NCBI GenBank assembly: GCA_018241665.1
Contig: JAFEDK010000004.1
Span: 62,001-126,000 of the forward strand
DNA length: 64,000 nucleotides
Reading direction: 5' to 3'
Source of the DNA: Pseudomonadota bacterium
Lineage (GTDB): Bacteria; Pseudomonadota; Gammaproteobacteria; Burkholderiales; Rhodocyclaceae
In this document: piece after piece, positions 25,275-36,013 of the stretch
Numbering within the stretch: the first letter of the stretch is position 1
Layout of the letters: every line of letters begins with the position of its first letter
Position numbers and translations under genes: made by a program
Notes under the pieces: model-generated
Databases searched by the model: none
What the model was told of the DNA's origin: nothing
The model's input: only the letters and a program-made list of their open reading frames with translations

Positions 25275-25362
25275 GGTGCGATAAAGTGGATTAAGTGCAA
25301 TAGTGGTGCATTCTATGGCCATAAAGGCTGAATTCTTCGACATATGCACTGTATGAGTGCAT
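25275..25362. promoter_or_regulatory. Cluster of (A/G)GTGCA half-sites upstream of hybrid kinase
   Basis: Five related hexamers: GGTGCG 25275, AGTGCA 25294, GGTGCA 25305, and a perfect inverted pair ATGCACT-N5-AGTGCAT at 25344-25362. Two direct copies are 11 bp apart, one helical turn. They precede the hybrid histidine kinase start by about 140 bp and look like an operator array; the binding protein is unknown. Confidence 0.4.
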
Positions 25363-25502
25363 AATCAAACGCCAATATTGCTTCAGGTATTGTGTGCTGC
25401 GTTTCCTGCCGGAAACGCGATACGGGGTCCATCGACAACGCTCCTTCACCGGCTCCTCCCGGAGCTTTCGGAGCGGGCCTGCGGCGCGCAGTTCATGCCA
25501 CG

Positions 25503-28500
25503 ATGATCACTGTTCCTGTCTCTCCCGCCATTTCGACACGCCCCGCTGCTCCAGTCCGCCGAAGATGGTTGCGCCTGGCCTTGCCGCTCGTCGCCGTTTC
25601 GGTGCTGATCGGTGCCGTAGGGGGCGTGGGCTATCGCTACCTGAGCGAGGAAACCCGTCGGGAGACCCACCGCACGCTGGCGGTCATCGCCGAGCAGAAG
25701 CGGCAGCAGATCGAGGACTCCCTGGCAGAGACGCGCACCGACGCCGAACTCTATTTTGCGAGTCGGTCCCAGATGGAGATGTTGTTCCGGCGCTGGCTGA
25801 ACGGTGGCCGCAAGGATGCCGAAGTCCTCGACCAGATCCGTAGCCGCATGCAGGAGGTGGCCCGGGTGCGGGGCTGGGGCGGCCTGGCGGTCGTCGATGC
25901 CGATGCACGCCCGGTAGTGGTGGTCGGCAAGGCGGACGTCCGCGACCACAGCGCACTGATCCAGGACATCCTGCGCGAGCCGCGCATCGAATTCGTCGAC
26001 CTGTACCGCAACGCCGAGGGCGAGGTGCTGTACGGCGTCCTGGCGCCGATCGGGGCGTCGGGCGACAAGCCGCTGGGGGTGGCCTACCTCACCTGGAAGG
26101 CAGAGAAGGCCCTGTATCCGCTGGTCGAGTCCTGGCCGGTTCCGACCCGCACCGCCGAAACCTATCTGGTGCGGCGGGACGGCAACAACGTCCGCTTCCT
26201 CACTCCGCTGCGCCACCGCGCCGTGCCGGCCCTGTCCCTGGCCCAGCCGCTGGATCAGCCCTTCCTGCCGGCGGGGCGGGCAGCCCAGGGCGAGCATGGC
26301 ATCCTCGCCGGCGGGCGGGATTACCGCAATGTGCCGGTGCTGGCCTATGCCTCGCCGGTGGGCGGCACGCCGTGGCTGATGCTGGCCGAGATCGACGAGG
26401 TCGAGGCCTATGCGGGCATTCACAACCTGGCCTGGGCGACCGGGCTGGTGGTGGGGCTGGGCCTGCTGTTCGTCTACTCGGCGGGTTACCTGCTGTGGCG
26501 CCGCGACCGGGAGCGCCAGGAGATGGCCGCCCTGCAGGCCCAGCAGGCGGCCGAGGCGCGTTTCCGGGTGATTTTCGAGCAGGCGCCCCTCGGCGTGGCA
26601 TTGCTCGATTCCCGTGGCAGCCGGATCACCGAGGCCAATGCCCGCTTCGCCGAGATCGTCGGCCTGGAGCCGGCGGCGATGGTTGGCCTCGACCCGATGG
26701 GCATGACCCACCCGGACGATGTGGAGGAGAGCCGGCACAACATTGCGGCCCTCAACGCCGGGGCGATCGACGGCTATCGCCTGATCAAGCGCTATCTGCG
26801 CCCCGACGGATCGGTGGTGTGGGTCAGCCTGAGCTGCGCGCCGGTGCAGGTCGCCAATGAGGACAGCCGCCGCTACCTGGCCATCGTCGAGGACATCACT
26901 GCCCGCAAGGAGATGGAGGAGCGCCTGCGGATCAGCGAGGCACGCCATCGCCTGCTGGCCGACAACGCGGTCGACGTGATCGTGACGATGGACCTGGATG
27001 GCCGTTTTTCCTACATCAGCCCGTCCGTCGAGCGCCTGCGCGGGCTGCCTGCCGACGAGGCGATCCGGCAGCCGCTGGCAGAGGTATTGACCGCCGACTC
27101 CCTGCGTATCGCCGAAGCGTATTTCGGGCGTCTGAAGAGCAGCCTTGCCAAGGGCGGGGCGCTGGAGCATTTCCGCGGTGAGCTGGAGGTGCGGCGCCAG
27201 GATGGCTCATCCGTCTGGACCGATGTCAGCGCCAGTCCGCTGCTCAGCGCGGAGGGCGGCATTGTCGAGATTCTCGGGGTGATCCGCGACGTCAGCGAGC
27301 GCAAGCGTTATGAATACAAGCTGCGCCAGGCCTCCGAAGCGGCAGAGGCAGCCAACGCGGCAAAGAGCGAGTTCCTGGCCCACATGAGCCACGAGATCCG
27401 CACGCCGATGAACGCCGTGCTGGGCCTTGCCCAGGTGCTCGAGCGCGAGCCGCTGGCGGAGCATCAGCACGACATGGTCCAGCGCATCCGTACGGCGGGT
27501 CAGTCCCTGCTGGCCATCCTCAACGACGTGCTCGACCTCTCCAAGATCGAGGCCGGCCAGCTGCGCATCGAGCAGCGCCCCTTCGACCTGGCGGTGCTGC
27601 TTGCCAACCTCGACAGCCTGATGGGCCAGAATGCCCGCGGCAAGGGCCTCGCGCTGCGCATCGACGGGCCGCCCGAATCCCTTGGCCCGCTGCTGGGCGA
27701 TGGCCTTCGCCTGGAGCAGGTCCTGTTCAACCTGACCGGCAATGCCATCAAGTTCACCGAGCAGGGCGAAGTGGCGGTGCGGGTCCGCGCCCAGCCTGCC
27801 GACGATACGACCCTGAAGCTCCGCTTCGAGATCCGCGATACCGGCATCGGCATCGACCCGGAGGCCCTGGGCCGCTTGTTCGCGCCCTTTGCCCAGGCCG
27901 ACGCAGGCATCGGCCGCCGCTTTGGCGGCACGGGCCTCGGCTTGTCGATCTGCAAGCGCCTGGTCGAGCTGATGAATGGACAGATCGGTGCCGACAGCCA
28001 GCCGGGGCAGGGGAGCTGCTTCTGGTTCGAGCTGCCGCTGCAGCGTGCCAGCGAAGCCGACATGGAGGCGCTGGCGGTTGCTGCGGCGCCGTCCGAGCCG
28101 ACGGGGCCGCGTCTTGTCGGCGCCCATCTGCTGGTGGTGGACGACAGCGCGATGAACCGCGATCTGGTCGAGCGGGCGTTGCGCCTCGAGGGCGCCAGCG
28201 CGACGCTGGCCGCCGACGGCCTGCAGGCGATCCAGATCCTGAAGACCCGGCCCGAGCGCTTCGATGCGGTGCTGATGGACGTGCAGATGCCGGTGATGGA
28301 CGGCCTCACCGCGATGCGCCTGATCCGTGGCGAACTGGGCCTGATCGACGTGCCGGTGATCGCCTTCACCGCCGGCGTGCGTGACGAACAGCAGGCGGCG
28401 GCACGGGCTGCCGGTGCGAACGACGTGCTCGCCAAGCCGATGGACCTGGACCAGATGGCGCGAACGCTGGCGCACTGGGTCCGCAGTGGCCGCCGTGATG

Positions 28501-28946
28501 CGGCTGCTTCGGCGACCTTGCCCACCGAACTCAAGCCGGTGGATGCGGCCGCTACGCCGCCGTCGGCGGAGGCCGTGGAGGCCGCTGGGACCGAGGCCGC
28601 CGCGGACTTCCCGGCGATCCCCGGCATCGACCGGGAGCGTGCCGCCCAGCGCCTGGGGCGCGACCGGGAGATGTTCCTCGGCCTGCTCGAACTCTTCGTC
28701 CATGACAACGCCGCGGCTGCCGACCAGGCCCGCAGTGCGCTCGCCGATGGCGACCGGGAGTCGGCGGGGCGGCGCATGCACACCCTGGGCAGCAACGCGG
28801 GCTTCCTGTGCGCATTCGGCCTGATGGACTCGGCGCGGGCGCTGGAGGCGGCCATCGACGGCGGCGAGACGGAACTCGACGCGGGCTTCGATGCGCTGGA
28901 GCGCGAGATCACCGACTTTGTCGAAGCCAGCGCGCCCTGGCGTTGA
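25503..28946 (+). CDS. Hybrid sensor histidine kinase (periplasmic sensor, 2 PAS, HisKA, HATPase, receiver, HPt)
   Basis: A 1147-residue membrane-bound phosphorelay kinase. Order: transmembrane helix about residues 23-46, a 260-residue periplasmic Cache-like sensor, second helix about 308-330, PAS domains about 352-470 and 480-600, HisKA with phospho-acceptor near residue 630 (AHMSHEIRTPMNA), HATPase with FGGTGLGLSICKRLVE, receiver with Asp near 925 (VLMDVQMPVMDG) and a C-terminal HPt domain with His near 1092 (MHTLGSNAGF). It has all four relay residues and no output domain, so a separate response regulator must exist elsewhere. The ATG at 25503 is chosen over upstream in-frame starts, which add a non-conserved leader. 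A strong terminator follows. Confidence 0.94.
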   Translation: MITVPVSPAISTRPAAPVRRRWLRLALPLVAVSVLIGAVGGVGYRYLSEETRRETHRTLAVIAEQKRQQIEDSLAETRTDAELYFASRSQMEMLFRRWLNGGRKDAEVLDQIRSRMQEVARVRGWGGLAVVDADARPVVVVGKADVRDHSALIQDILREPRIEFVDLYRNAEGEVLYGVLAPIGASGDKPLGVAYLTWKAEKALYPLVESWPVPTRTAETYLVRRDGNNVRFLTPLRHRAVPALSLAQPLDQPFLPAGRAAQGEHGILAGGRDYRNVPVLAYASPVGGTPWLMLAEIDEVEAYAGIHNLAWATGLVVGLGLLFVYSAGYLLWRRDRERQEMAALQAQQAAEARFRVIFEQAPLGVALLDSRGSRITEANARFAEIVGLEPAAMVGLDPMGMTHPDDVEESRHNIAALNAGAIDGYRLIKRYLRPDGSVVWVSLSCAPVQVANEDSRRYLAIVEDITARKEMEERLRISEARHRLLADNAVDVIVTMDLDGRFSYISPSVERLRGLPADEAIRQPLAEVLTADSLRIAEAYFGRLKSSLAKGGALEHFRGELEVRRQDGSSVWTDVSASPLLSAEGGIVEILGVIRDVSERKRYEYKLRQASEAAEAANAAKSEFLAHMSHEIRTPMNAVLGLAQVLEREPLAEHQHDMVQRIRTAGQSLLAILNDVLDLSKIEAGQLRIEQRPFDLAVLLANLDSLMGQNARGKGLALRIDGPPESLGPLLGDGLRLEQVLFNLTGNAIKFTEQGEVAVRVRAQPADDTTLKLRFEIRDTGIGIDPEALGRLFAPFAQADAGIGRRFGGTGLGLSICKRLVELMNGQIGADSQPGQGSCFWFELPLQRASEADMEALAVAAAPSEPTGPRLVGAHLLVVDDSAMNRDLVERALRLEGASATLAADGLQAIQILKTRPERFDAVLMDVQMPVMDGLTAMRLIRGELGLIDVPVIAFTAGVRDEQQAAARAAGANDVLAKPMDLDQMARTLAHWVRSGRRDAAASATLPTELKPVDAAATPPSAEAVEAAGTEAAADFPAIPGIDRERAAQRLGRDREMFLGLLELFVHDNAAAADQARSALADGDRESAGRRMHTLGSNAGFLCAFGLMDSARALEAAIDGGETELDAGFDALEREITDFVEASAPWR

Positions 28947-28995
28947 GGGTGTGGCCGTCCGGCCGCGTTACCGTGCAGGGGCGGGGTGGCCGATA

Positions 28996-30045
28996 TCAGG
29001 AAGACGCGCTTTCGGGCGCGTCTTTTTTTGCCCGCTCCGTGCGCGGCTGGCGGCGGTAGGCACCGGGCGGGCTGCCGGTCCATTGCTTGAAGGCCCGGTT
29101 GAAGGCCGATGGGTCGTCGAAGCCGATCTTCGCGCCGATCAGCGCGATCGGTTCGTCGGTCTTGGTCAGCAGGGTGATCGCCGCATCCCGCCGCAGGCTG
29201 TCCTTGAGGGACTGGAAGCGGCTGCCCTCGACGGCCAGGCGCCGCGCCAGCGTGCGCGGCGAGGTGTGCAGTGTGCGGGCCACGTCCTCGATGGTCAGCG
29301 GCTGGGCCAGCCGTTCCCGTAAATGGTCGCCGACCCGGTGGGTGACTGGGCGCTTGCTGGCCGAGACATGGAACCAGTCCATTGGCGCATTGCGCAGGAA
29401 GGCGCTCAGCGCGGTCTTGTTGCGGCGGATCGGCAGGGACAGGCAGGCCGGGTCGAGATGTAGGGCCGTCGCCGGCCGGGAGAAGCGGGCTGGGCCGGCG
29501 TACATGCGCGGATATTCGTCGGCATGGGGCGGCGGCGGATAGGCCAGGTCGATGCACTGGAAGGAGATCGGCTTCTCGATCATCCACGAGGCCACGCCCT
29601 GGACCAGCAGCAGCATGAACTCCAGCGCCAGGATGCGGCGTTCACCCAGGTCGGCCTTTTCGACCAGCCTGAGGCAGGTGCCGGTTTCCGACTCCCCCAG
29701 TTCGAACTGCAGGTCGTCCAGCACCAGCCGGAAGAAGCCGGCGAAGCGGTGCAGCGCGACGCCGAGGCTGGGCGCGTCCAGCATGGACAGGCACAGGAAC
29801 TTCAGCGTGCCGTTGCGCAGCGGCCGGGAGAACAGGCCGGGCGTCTCATCGTCGTACTGGACGGCGAGCAGCCGGTACAGGGATGACAACTGTTCGATGG
29901 TCACGCGGGCGCCGTCGTGCTGCAGCTGTGCCGGGGCGATGCCGGCGCGCAGCACGCAGTCCGGGTCGAAGCCCGGCGTGTCGCGCAGGTGGGCGATCAG
30001 GTCGGTGGCAAAGCGGGCGGGGATCGTCTGGAGCTGCGGATTCAT
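28996..30045 (-). CDS. AraC-family transcriptional regulator (OruR-like)
   Basis: A 349-residue regulator with an N-terminal arabinose_bd-type effector domain (about residues 20-210) and a C-terminal AraC helix-turn-helix pair (about 235-330: LTIEDVARTLHTSPRTLARRL and the family motif IALIGAKIGFDDPSAFNRAFKQWTG). This layout is that of OruR/ArgR-like activators of catabolic genes. It is divergent from the acyl-CoA dehydrogenase operon, its likely target. The last ten codons also form the stem of the terminator of the convergent kinase gene. Start at 30045 chosen over 30117, which would add a non-conserved leader. Confidence 0.9.
   Translation of the reverse strand: MNPQLQTIPARFATDLIAHLRDTPGFDPDCVLRAGIAPAQLQHDGARVTIEQLSSLYRLLAVQYDDETPGLFSRPLRNGTLKFLCLSMLDAPSLGVALHRFAGFFRLVLDDLQFELGESETGTCLRLVEKADLGERRILALEFMLLLVQGVASWMIEKPISFQCIDLAYPPPPHADEYPRMYAGPARFSRPATALHLDPACLSLPIRRNKTALSAFLRNAPMDWFHVSASKRPVTHRVGDHLRERLAQPLTIEDVARTLHTSPRTLARRLAVEGSRFQSLKDSLRRDAAITLLTKTDEPIALIGAKIGFDDPSAFNRAFKQWTGSPPGAYRRQPRTERAKKDAPESASS
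29002..29029 (+). terminator. Rho-independent terminator of hybrid kinase gene, within araC-type coding sequence
   Basis: An 8-bp perfect stem (AGACGCGC / GCGCGTCT), 6-nt loop and T-run (29023-29029) 55 bp after the kinase stop. It lies wholly inside the last codons of the oppositely oriented regulator gene. Confidence 0.85.
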
Positions 30046-30414
30046 CGACGGACGCGGAGGGCCTGGGCAAGATGGAATGATGGCAGAAAATGTCAATTTG
30101 TCGTCCGCCTCTGCCATCCCCGCCCGCCGGGCGATCTCCTACCATGTCGCCATCAACGGGTACTTCAAAGATGCCCGCCGGCCCCGCCCCGGGGACCGAT
30201 AAATACGGAGACACGACAATCATGGCATTCCTTCCGAAGCGCGCACACGTGACTTAGCGGGCATTCCTGCCCGGCTGGCGCGCCATTGCAGGTTGGCGCC
30301 CTTCGTCAATTTTCTGTTACCCCAGGACGGTCCTTGTACGCCATTGCCGGCGTGCCGAGGCAGGCGCTGTTACGCCTTCCCGACCGTCTCGGGCGGTTGC
30401 TGCGAGGACATCCA
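30046..30414. other. Divergent intergenic region, regulator / acyl-CoA dehydrogenase
   Basis: About 370 bases. It holds an 11-codon frame at 30222-30257 ([11 protein letters not shown]) with GGAG upstream, possibly a leader peptide, and a TGGC/TTGC pair at 30276-30290 with GG-N9-GC spacing, one base short of a normal sigma-54 promoter. No clear sigma-70 promoter was found. Confidence 0.4.
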
Positions 30415-31554
<1,140 letters not shown>

Positions 31555-31587
31555 TCCACGATTTCTTCGTCTTACAGGACTGTTCCC

Positions 31588-32778
31588 ATGACTTTCGCTT
31601 CGCCTTCCGAACCCCTGATCCTCGCCGCCGTGCGCACGCCTTTCGGGCGTCGTGGCGGCGCCTTCCGCGACACCCGTTCCGACAGCCTGCTGGCGGCCGC
31701 CATCGACGGCGTACTTCAGCGTGCCAGCCTGCCCGCCGAGCGGGTCGGCGACGTGCTGGCCGGCTGCGTCAGCCAGGCCGGCGAGCAGGGCGCCAACATC
31801 GCCCGCCAGGCCTTGCTGCTGGCCGGTCTGCCGGAGCATGTGCCGGGCGTCTCGATGAACCGCATGTGCGGCTCCAGCCAGTTCGCCACCCACGCGGCGG
31901 CCCAGGCGGTGGCCGCCGGCGACCTGGATTTCGCCATCGGCTGTGGCGTGGAGAGCATGAGCCGGGTGCCGATGTTCCTCGACCTCACGCTGGGGCAGGG
32001 CGACTTCCGCGGCTTCGACGGGCTGCATCCGGACCTGCTGGCCCGCTACCCGATCCCCCATCAGGTCGAGAGCGCCGAGCGGGTGGCCGGGCACTGGTCC
32101 CTCGGCCGCGCCGAGCTCGACGCCTTCGCCATCGAGAGCCACCGCCGCGCCGAAGCCGCACGGGCCGCCGGCGTGCATCGCGAGATCCTGCCGCAGGCCG
32201 GAGTGGACAAGGACGGGCAACCGATCAGCCTGGCCCACGACGAAGGCATCCGGGCCGTCATCGACCCGGCGAAGATGGCCGCGATGCAGCCGGTCTTCCG
32301 CAGTGCCGACGCCGGCGTGGTGACCGCTGCAAACGCCAGCCAGATGTCCGACGGCGCCGCCGCGGTGCTGATCGGCAGCCGGCGGGCCAGCGCCGATTTC
32401 GGGCTCAAGCCGCTGGCCCGCTTCCGGGCCCGCGTGGCGGTTGGCTCCGACCCGGTCATGCAACTCACCGGCGTCATTCCCGCCACCCGGCTGGCGCTGC
32501 AGCGGGCCGGCCTGTCGATCCGCGACCTGGACTGGATCGAGGTGAATGAGGCCTTCGCCAGCGTGGCCCTGTGCTTCGCGCGGGAGTTCGAGCCGGACAT
32601 GGGCAAGCTCAACCCGTGGGGCGGCGCCATCGCCCACGGCCACCCGCTGGGTGCCACCGGCGCCGGCCTGCTGGCCAAGATGCTCACCGGCCTGGCCCAT
32701 GTGGATGGCCAGCTCGGCCTGCAGGTGATGTGCATCGGTCACGGCATGGCGACGGCGACCATCGTCGAGCGCCTGTGA
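31588..32778 (+). CDS. Thiolase (acetyl-CoA acyltransferase)
   Basis: A 396-residue thiolase with the full catalytic set: nucleophile Cys94 (NRMCGSS), NEAFA near residue 317, His near 350 (GGAIAHGHPLGATGA) and the C-terminal Cys in MCIGHG near 382. It cleaves 3-oxoacyl-CoA with CoA, or condenses in reverse. It lies 33 bp after the acyl-CoA dehydrogenase gene and 44 bp before the ligase gene. No hydratase or 3-hydroxyacyl-CoA dehydrogenase is in the set, so those steps must be supplied elsewhere. Confidence 0.95.
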   Translation: MTFASPSEPLILAAVRTPFGRRGGAFRDTRSDSLLAAAIDGVLQRASLPAERVGDVLAGCVSQAGEQGANIARQALLLAGLPEHVPGVSMNRMCGSSQFATHAAAQAVAAGDLDFAIGCGVESMSRVPMFLDLTLGQGDFRGFDGLHPDLLARYPIPHQVESAERVAGHWSLGRAELDAFAIESHRRAEAARAAGVHREILPQAGVDKDGQPISLAHDEGIRAVIDPAKMAAMQPVFRSADAGVVTAANASQMSDGAAAVLIGSRRASADFGLKPLARFRARVAVGSDPVMQLTGVIPATRLALQRAGLSIRDLDWIEVNEAFASVALCFAREFEPDMGKLNPWGGAIAHGHPLGATGAGLLAKMLTGLAHVDGQLGLQVMCIGHGMATATIVERL

Positions 32779-32822
32779 CACGACCCATTAGAAAACGATA
32801 AGCAGCCAAGGAGGAGACCCAT

Positions 32823-34376
32823 ATGAACGACATCCGCAATGACGTCCGCCGTGCCAGCCGCAACCTGATCGGCGATGCGCTGCACCGCTCGGTGCGCCGC
32901 AATCCGGACAAAGAGGCGCTGCGCTTCCAGGCGCGCAGCTGGACTTACGCGCGCCTCGACGCGGCAGCCAACCGGGTGGCCAACCAGCTGCTGGGCCTCG
33001 GCCTGCAGAGCGGTGACCGGGTGGCCGCCTACGGCCGCAACTCCGACGCCTACGTGATCCTGTGGCTGGGCTGCGTGCGCGCCGGCCTGATCCACGTGCC
33101 GATCAACTACGCGCTGATCGACAGCGAGCTGCGCTACATCGTCGAACAGTCCGGCGCCCGTGCGCTGTTCTGCGATACCGACATCGCCAGCCACGTGCAG
33201 GCCCTCGGCCCGACGCTGGCCTGCGAATGGCAGGGCACGCTGCATGGCGGCGATGGCGCCCACGACGTGCTGGCCTGGGCCGACACGCCGGGCCGCGACG
33301 ACGCGCCGGCGCTGGACATCGACGAGGAGAGCATCGCCCAGTTGCTGTACACCTCCGGTACGACGGCGGCGCCGAAGGGCGCGATGATGAGCCACCGGGC
33401 GCTCTTGGCGGAGTACACCAGCACGTTGCTGGCCACCGACATCAAGCCCGGCGACCGTTCCCTGGCCTCGCTGCCCCTCTACCATTCGGCGCAGATGCAT
33501 GTCTTCCTGATGCCGCAACTGCTGGTCGGCGCGACCACCATCCTCGTGCAGGCGCCCCAGGCCGAGCTGTGCTTCGAGCTGATCGCCGCCGAGAAGATCA
33601 CCTCCTTCTTTGCGCCGCCGACGGTGTGGATTTCCTTCCTGCGTCACCCGGCTTTCGGGCGCAGCGACCTGTCCTCGCTGGAGAAGGGCTATTACGGCGC
33701 GTCCATCATGCCGGTGGCGGTGGTGCAGGAACTGGCCACCCGCCTGCCGGCGCTGCAGCTCTACAACTGCTACGGGCAGAGCGAGATCGCCCCGCTGGCG
33801 ACGGTGCTGCGTCCCGAGGAGCACGCCGAGCGGCCGGCGTCGGCGGGGCGGCCGATCTTCAACGTGGAAACCCGCATCGTCGATAGCGACATGAACGACG
33901 TGCCGCCCGGCGAGATGGGCGAGATCGTCCATCGCTCGCCGCAGCTGATGAGCGGCTACTGGAACAAGCCGGAGGAAACCGCCGGCTCCTTCGCCGACGG
34001 CTGGTTCCGTTCCGGCGACGTGGGCTACGTGGATGAGGCGGGCTACCTGTACATCACCGACCGCATCAAGGACGTCATCAAGACCGGCGGTGTGCTGGTG
34101 TCGAGCCGGGACGTGGAGGAAGCCTTGTATACCCACCCGGCGGTGGCCGAGGTCGCAGTGGTGGCCTTGCCTGACGAGCGCTGGATCGAGATCGTCGCCG
34201 CGGTTGTGGCGCTGAAGCAGGGTGCTACGGCCAGCGCCGATGAGCTGATGGTGCACGCACGCGCGCATCTGGCGGCCTTCAAGGTCCCGAAGAAGATCTT
34301 CTTCGTTGAAGACATGCCGCGCAACGCCTCCGGGAAGCTGCTCAAGCGTGAGCTGCGACGGGTTTATTCCGCCTAG
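32823..34376 (+). CDS. Acyl-CoA ligase (AMP-forming)
   Basis: A 517-residue ANL-superfamily enzyme that activates a carboxylic acid with ATP and CoA. AMP-binding P-loop YTSGTTAAPKGAMMSH, the A5-like motif LYNCYGQSEIAPL, the hinge region GWFRSGDVGYVDEAGYLYITDRIKDVIKTGG, and the terminal catalytic lysine in NASGKLLKREL are all present. A near-consensus ribosome-binding site (AAGGAGGAGA) precedes the ATG. It would feed the acyl-CoA dehydrogenase and thiolase upstream. The acid is not identifiable; medium-chain or cyclic acids are possible. Confidence 0.94.
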   Translation: MNDIRNDVRRASRNLIGDALHRSVRRNPDKEALRFQARSWTYARLDAAANRVANQLLGLGLQSGDRVAAYGRNSDAYVILWLGCVRAGLIHVPINYALIDSELRYIVEQSGARALFCDTDIASHVQALGPTLACEWQGTLHGGDGAHDVLAWADTPGRDDAPALDIDEESIAQLLYTSGTTAAPKGAMMSHRALLAEYTSTLLATDIKPGDRSLASLPLYHSAQMHVFLMPQLLVGATTILVQAPQAELCFELIAAEKITSFFAPPTVWISFLRHPAFGRSDLSSLEKGYYGASIMPVAVVQELATRLPALQLYNCYGQSEIAPLATVLRPEEHAERPASAGRPIFNVETRIVDSDMNDVPPGEMGEIVHRSPQLMSGYWNKPEETAGSFADGWFRSGDVGYVDEAGYLYITDRIKDVIKTGGVLVSSRDVEEALYTHPAVAEVAVVALPDERWIEIVAAVVALKQGATASADELMVHARAHLAAFKVPKKIFFVEDMPRNASGKLLKRELRRVYSA

Positions 34377-34560
34377 CCCTTCCCGGTTCCGGGGTTCACT
34401 TTCCGCGTTCGTTCAACGCATCCGCTCAAAGAACACGGCGGGAGTCTTGCGCCCGCCGCCCCGCGACGGCCTGGTCGGTCGGGCCGTCGCACGCCACAGC
34501 CCCCTGCAGAGGGGCACATCGTTGCCGGCTGAGAGCCGGTTTCAGGAGAGGAGACTGTCC

Positions 34561-35955
34561 GTGCATCACAAGAAGTCCATGAGTCGTTCCGTTAGCCATT
34601 CCATCGCCCGCCGCCCGCTGAGCCTGCTGTTGCTGGCCGCCTTCGGCACCGGCGCCGCCGCGCCGGCCTTCGCCGAGAGCGAGATCGACGCGCTCAGGCG
34701 CGAACTGGCCGAACAGCGCCAGCTGATCCAACAACTCATGAAGAACCAGGAAGAGCAGAAGAAGACCGAGATCCAGACCGGCGGCCCGGCTCGTGGCGCC
34801 GGTCTGCAGATGGGCGTGCCGACGGGGCCGTCCGGCACGCTGACGATCTATGGTGTCGCCGACGTCAGCGCCTCGACGGTGAACAGTGGCTATGGGCAGA
34901 AATCGACGATCGGCTCCGGCGGCATGACGTCCTCCCGCCTGGGCTTCAAGGGAGAGAAGGAGTTGGGTGACGAGGTGAAGGCGGTCTACCTGATGGAAGC
35001 CGGCCTGCTGTTCGACACCGGTTCCGTCGGTACCGGCGCGATCACGCCGGGCATCAACAACACCGCGGTGTCCAGCGGTGGCCAGACCAGCAACGGCAGC
35101 CAGATCTTCTCGCGGCAGATCTACGCGGGTCTCTCCACCCGCTTCGGCACCGTGACGGCTGGCCGTCAGTATGCCGGCTCCTACACCTCGTCGGTGATGT
35201 CGGCAGCGATGGGCGCCGGCTTCTTCGGCTCCTCCGCCGGCCTGCTGCCGGTGATCGGCGGCATGCCGACACGCCTGAACAATTCCCTGGTCTACGCTTC
35301 GCCCAAAGTCTCGGGCTTCTCCGGCCAGCTGACGCTGACCAGCGGCAGCGAGAACAATGTGAACATGGTCACGCCGATCGCCGCCGGTTCAACGACGGTG
35401 ACCACCGACAAGGCCGGCCGCGGCGGCGATCTGGCGCTGTTCTACAGTGGTGGCCCGCTGAATGCGACCTTCACCACCTGGCAGCTCGACAACGGCAGCT
35501 ACGTCGCCCCGGCGACGGGCCCGCAGGAGACCGGCCTGGCCAAGCGCCGTGGCTGGCAGGTCGGCGGCAGCTACAACCTGGGCTTCGCGACGCTGTACGG
35601 CAACTATGTGGCGGGCCGCATCAGCGGCGGCAACTACGAGAACGTGACGGGTACGCTCTCCAAGGCCGAAGGCTGGAGCGTCAGCGCAGGCATCCCGGTG
35701 TGGCGTGGCAAGGCTTTCGTGAGCTATAGCCAGCTCGACGACAAATCGATCAAGAACCGCGACGCCAACCTGCTGGGCCTCGCCTACGCCTACAAGCTGC
35801 AGGACAGCACGACGCTGTACGGCACCTGGGGCAAGGTCCTCAACAAGGCCAACGGCACCTACAGCCTGACCGACGGTGGCAACCTGGTCGGCACCGTCGC
35901 CAAGCCGGGTTACGACCCGAACGGCTACATGCTGGGTGTGAACCACGTGTTCTAA
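34561..35955 (+). CDS. Gram-negative porin
   Basis: A 464-residue trimeric-type porin. The signal peptide (SLLLLAAFGTGAAAPAFA) is followed by a coiled-coil segment (IDALRRELAEQRQLIQQLM) as in porins with an N-terminal stalk, then beta-strand porin sequence (TIYGVADVSASTV, SSRLGFKGEKELGDEVKAVYLME) ending in the canonical C-terminal phenylalanine (GVNHVF). GTG at 34561 is preceded by GGAG with 8-base spacing; an internal ATG at 34579 is possible. It closes the acyl-CoA set and probably admits its organic acid. Confidence 0.92.
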   Translation: MHHKKSMSRSVSHSIARRPLSLLLLAAFGTGAAAPAFAESEIDALRRELAEQRQLIQQLMKNQEEQKKTEIQTGGPARGAGLQMGVPTGPSGTLTIYGVADVSASTVNSGYGQKSTIGSGGMTSSRLGFKGEKELGDEVKAVYLMEAGLLFDTGSVGTGAITPGINNTAVSSGGQTSNGSQIFSRQIYAGLSTRFGTVTAGRQYAGSYTSSVMSAAMGAGFFGSSAGLLPVIGGMPTRLNNSLVYASPKVSGFSGQLTLTSGSENNVNMVTPIAAGSTTVTTDKAGRGGDLALFYSGGPLNATFTTWQLDNGSYVAPATGPQETGLAKRRGWQVGGSYNLGFATLYGNYVAGRISGGNYENVTGTLSKAEGWSVSAGIPVWRGKAFVSYSQLDDKSIKNRDANLLGLAYAYKLQDSTTLYGTWGKVLNKANGTYSLTDGGNLVGTVAKPGYDPNGYMLGVNHVF

Positions 35956-36013
35956 AACCGGAGCACGCTTGCAGGGCCAGGCTGGGAAACCGCCTGACCT
36001 GCAGGCACTTGTG

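Noticed and set aside
30276-30290. TGGC/TTGC pair ahead of the acyl-CoA dehydrogenase, resembling a sigma-54 promoter
   Set aside because: GG-N9-GC spacing is one base short; this spacing usually abolishes sigma-54 binding. Similar N9 pairs lie at 34512-34526 and 47004-47018, which is odd and could be checked by start-site mapping.
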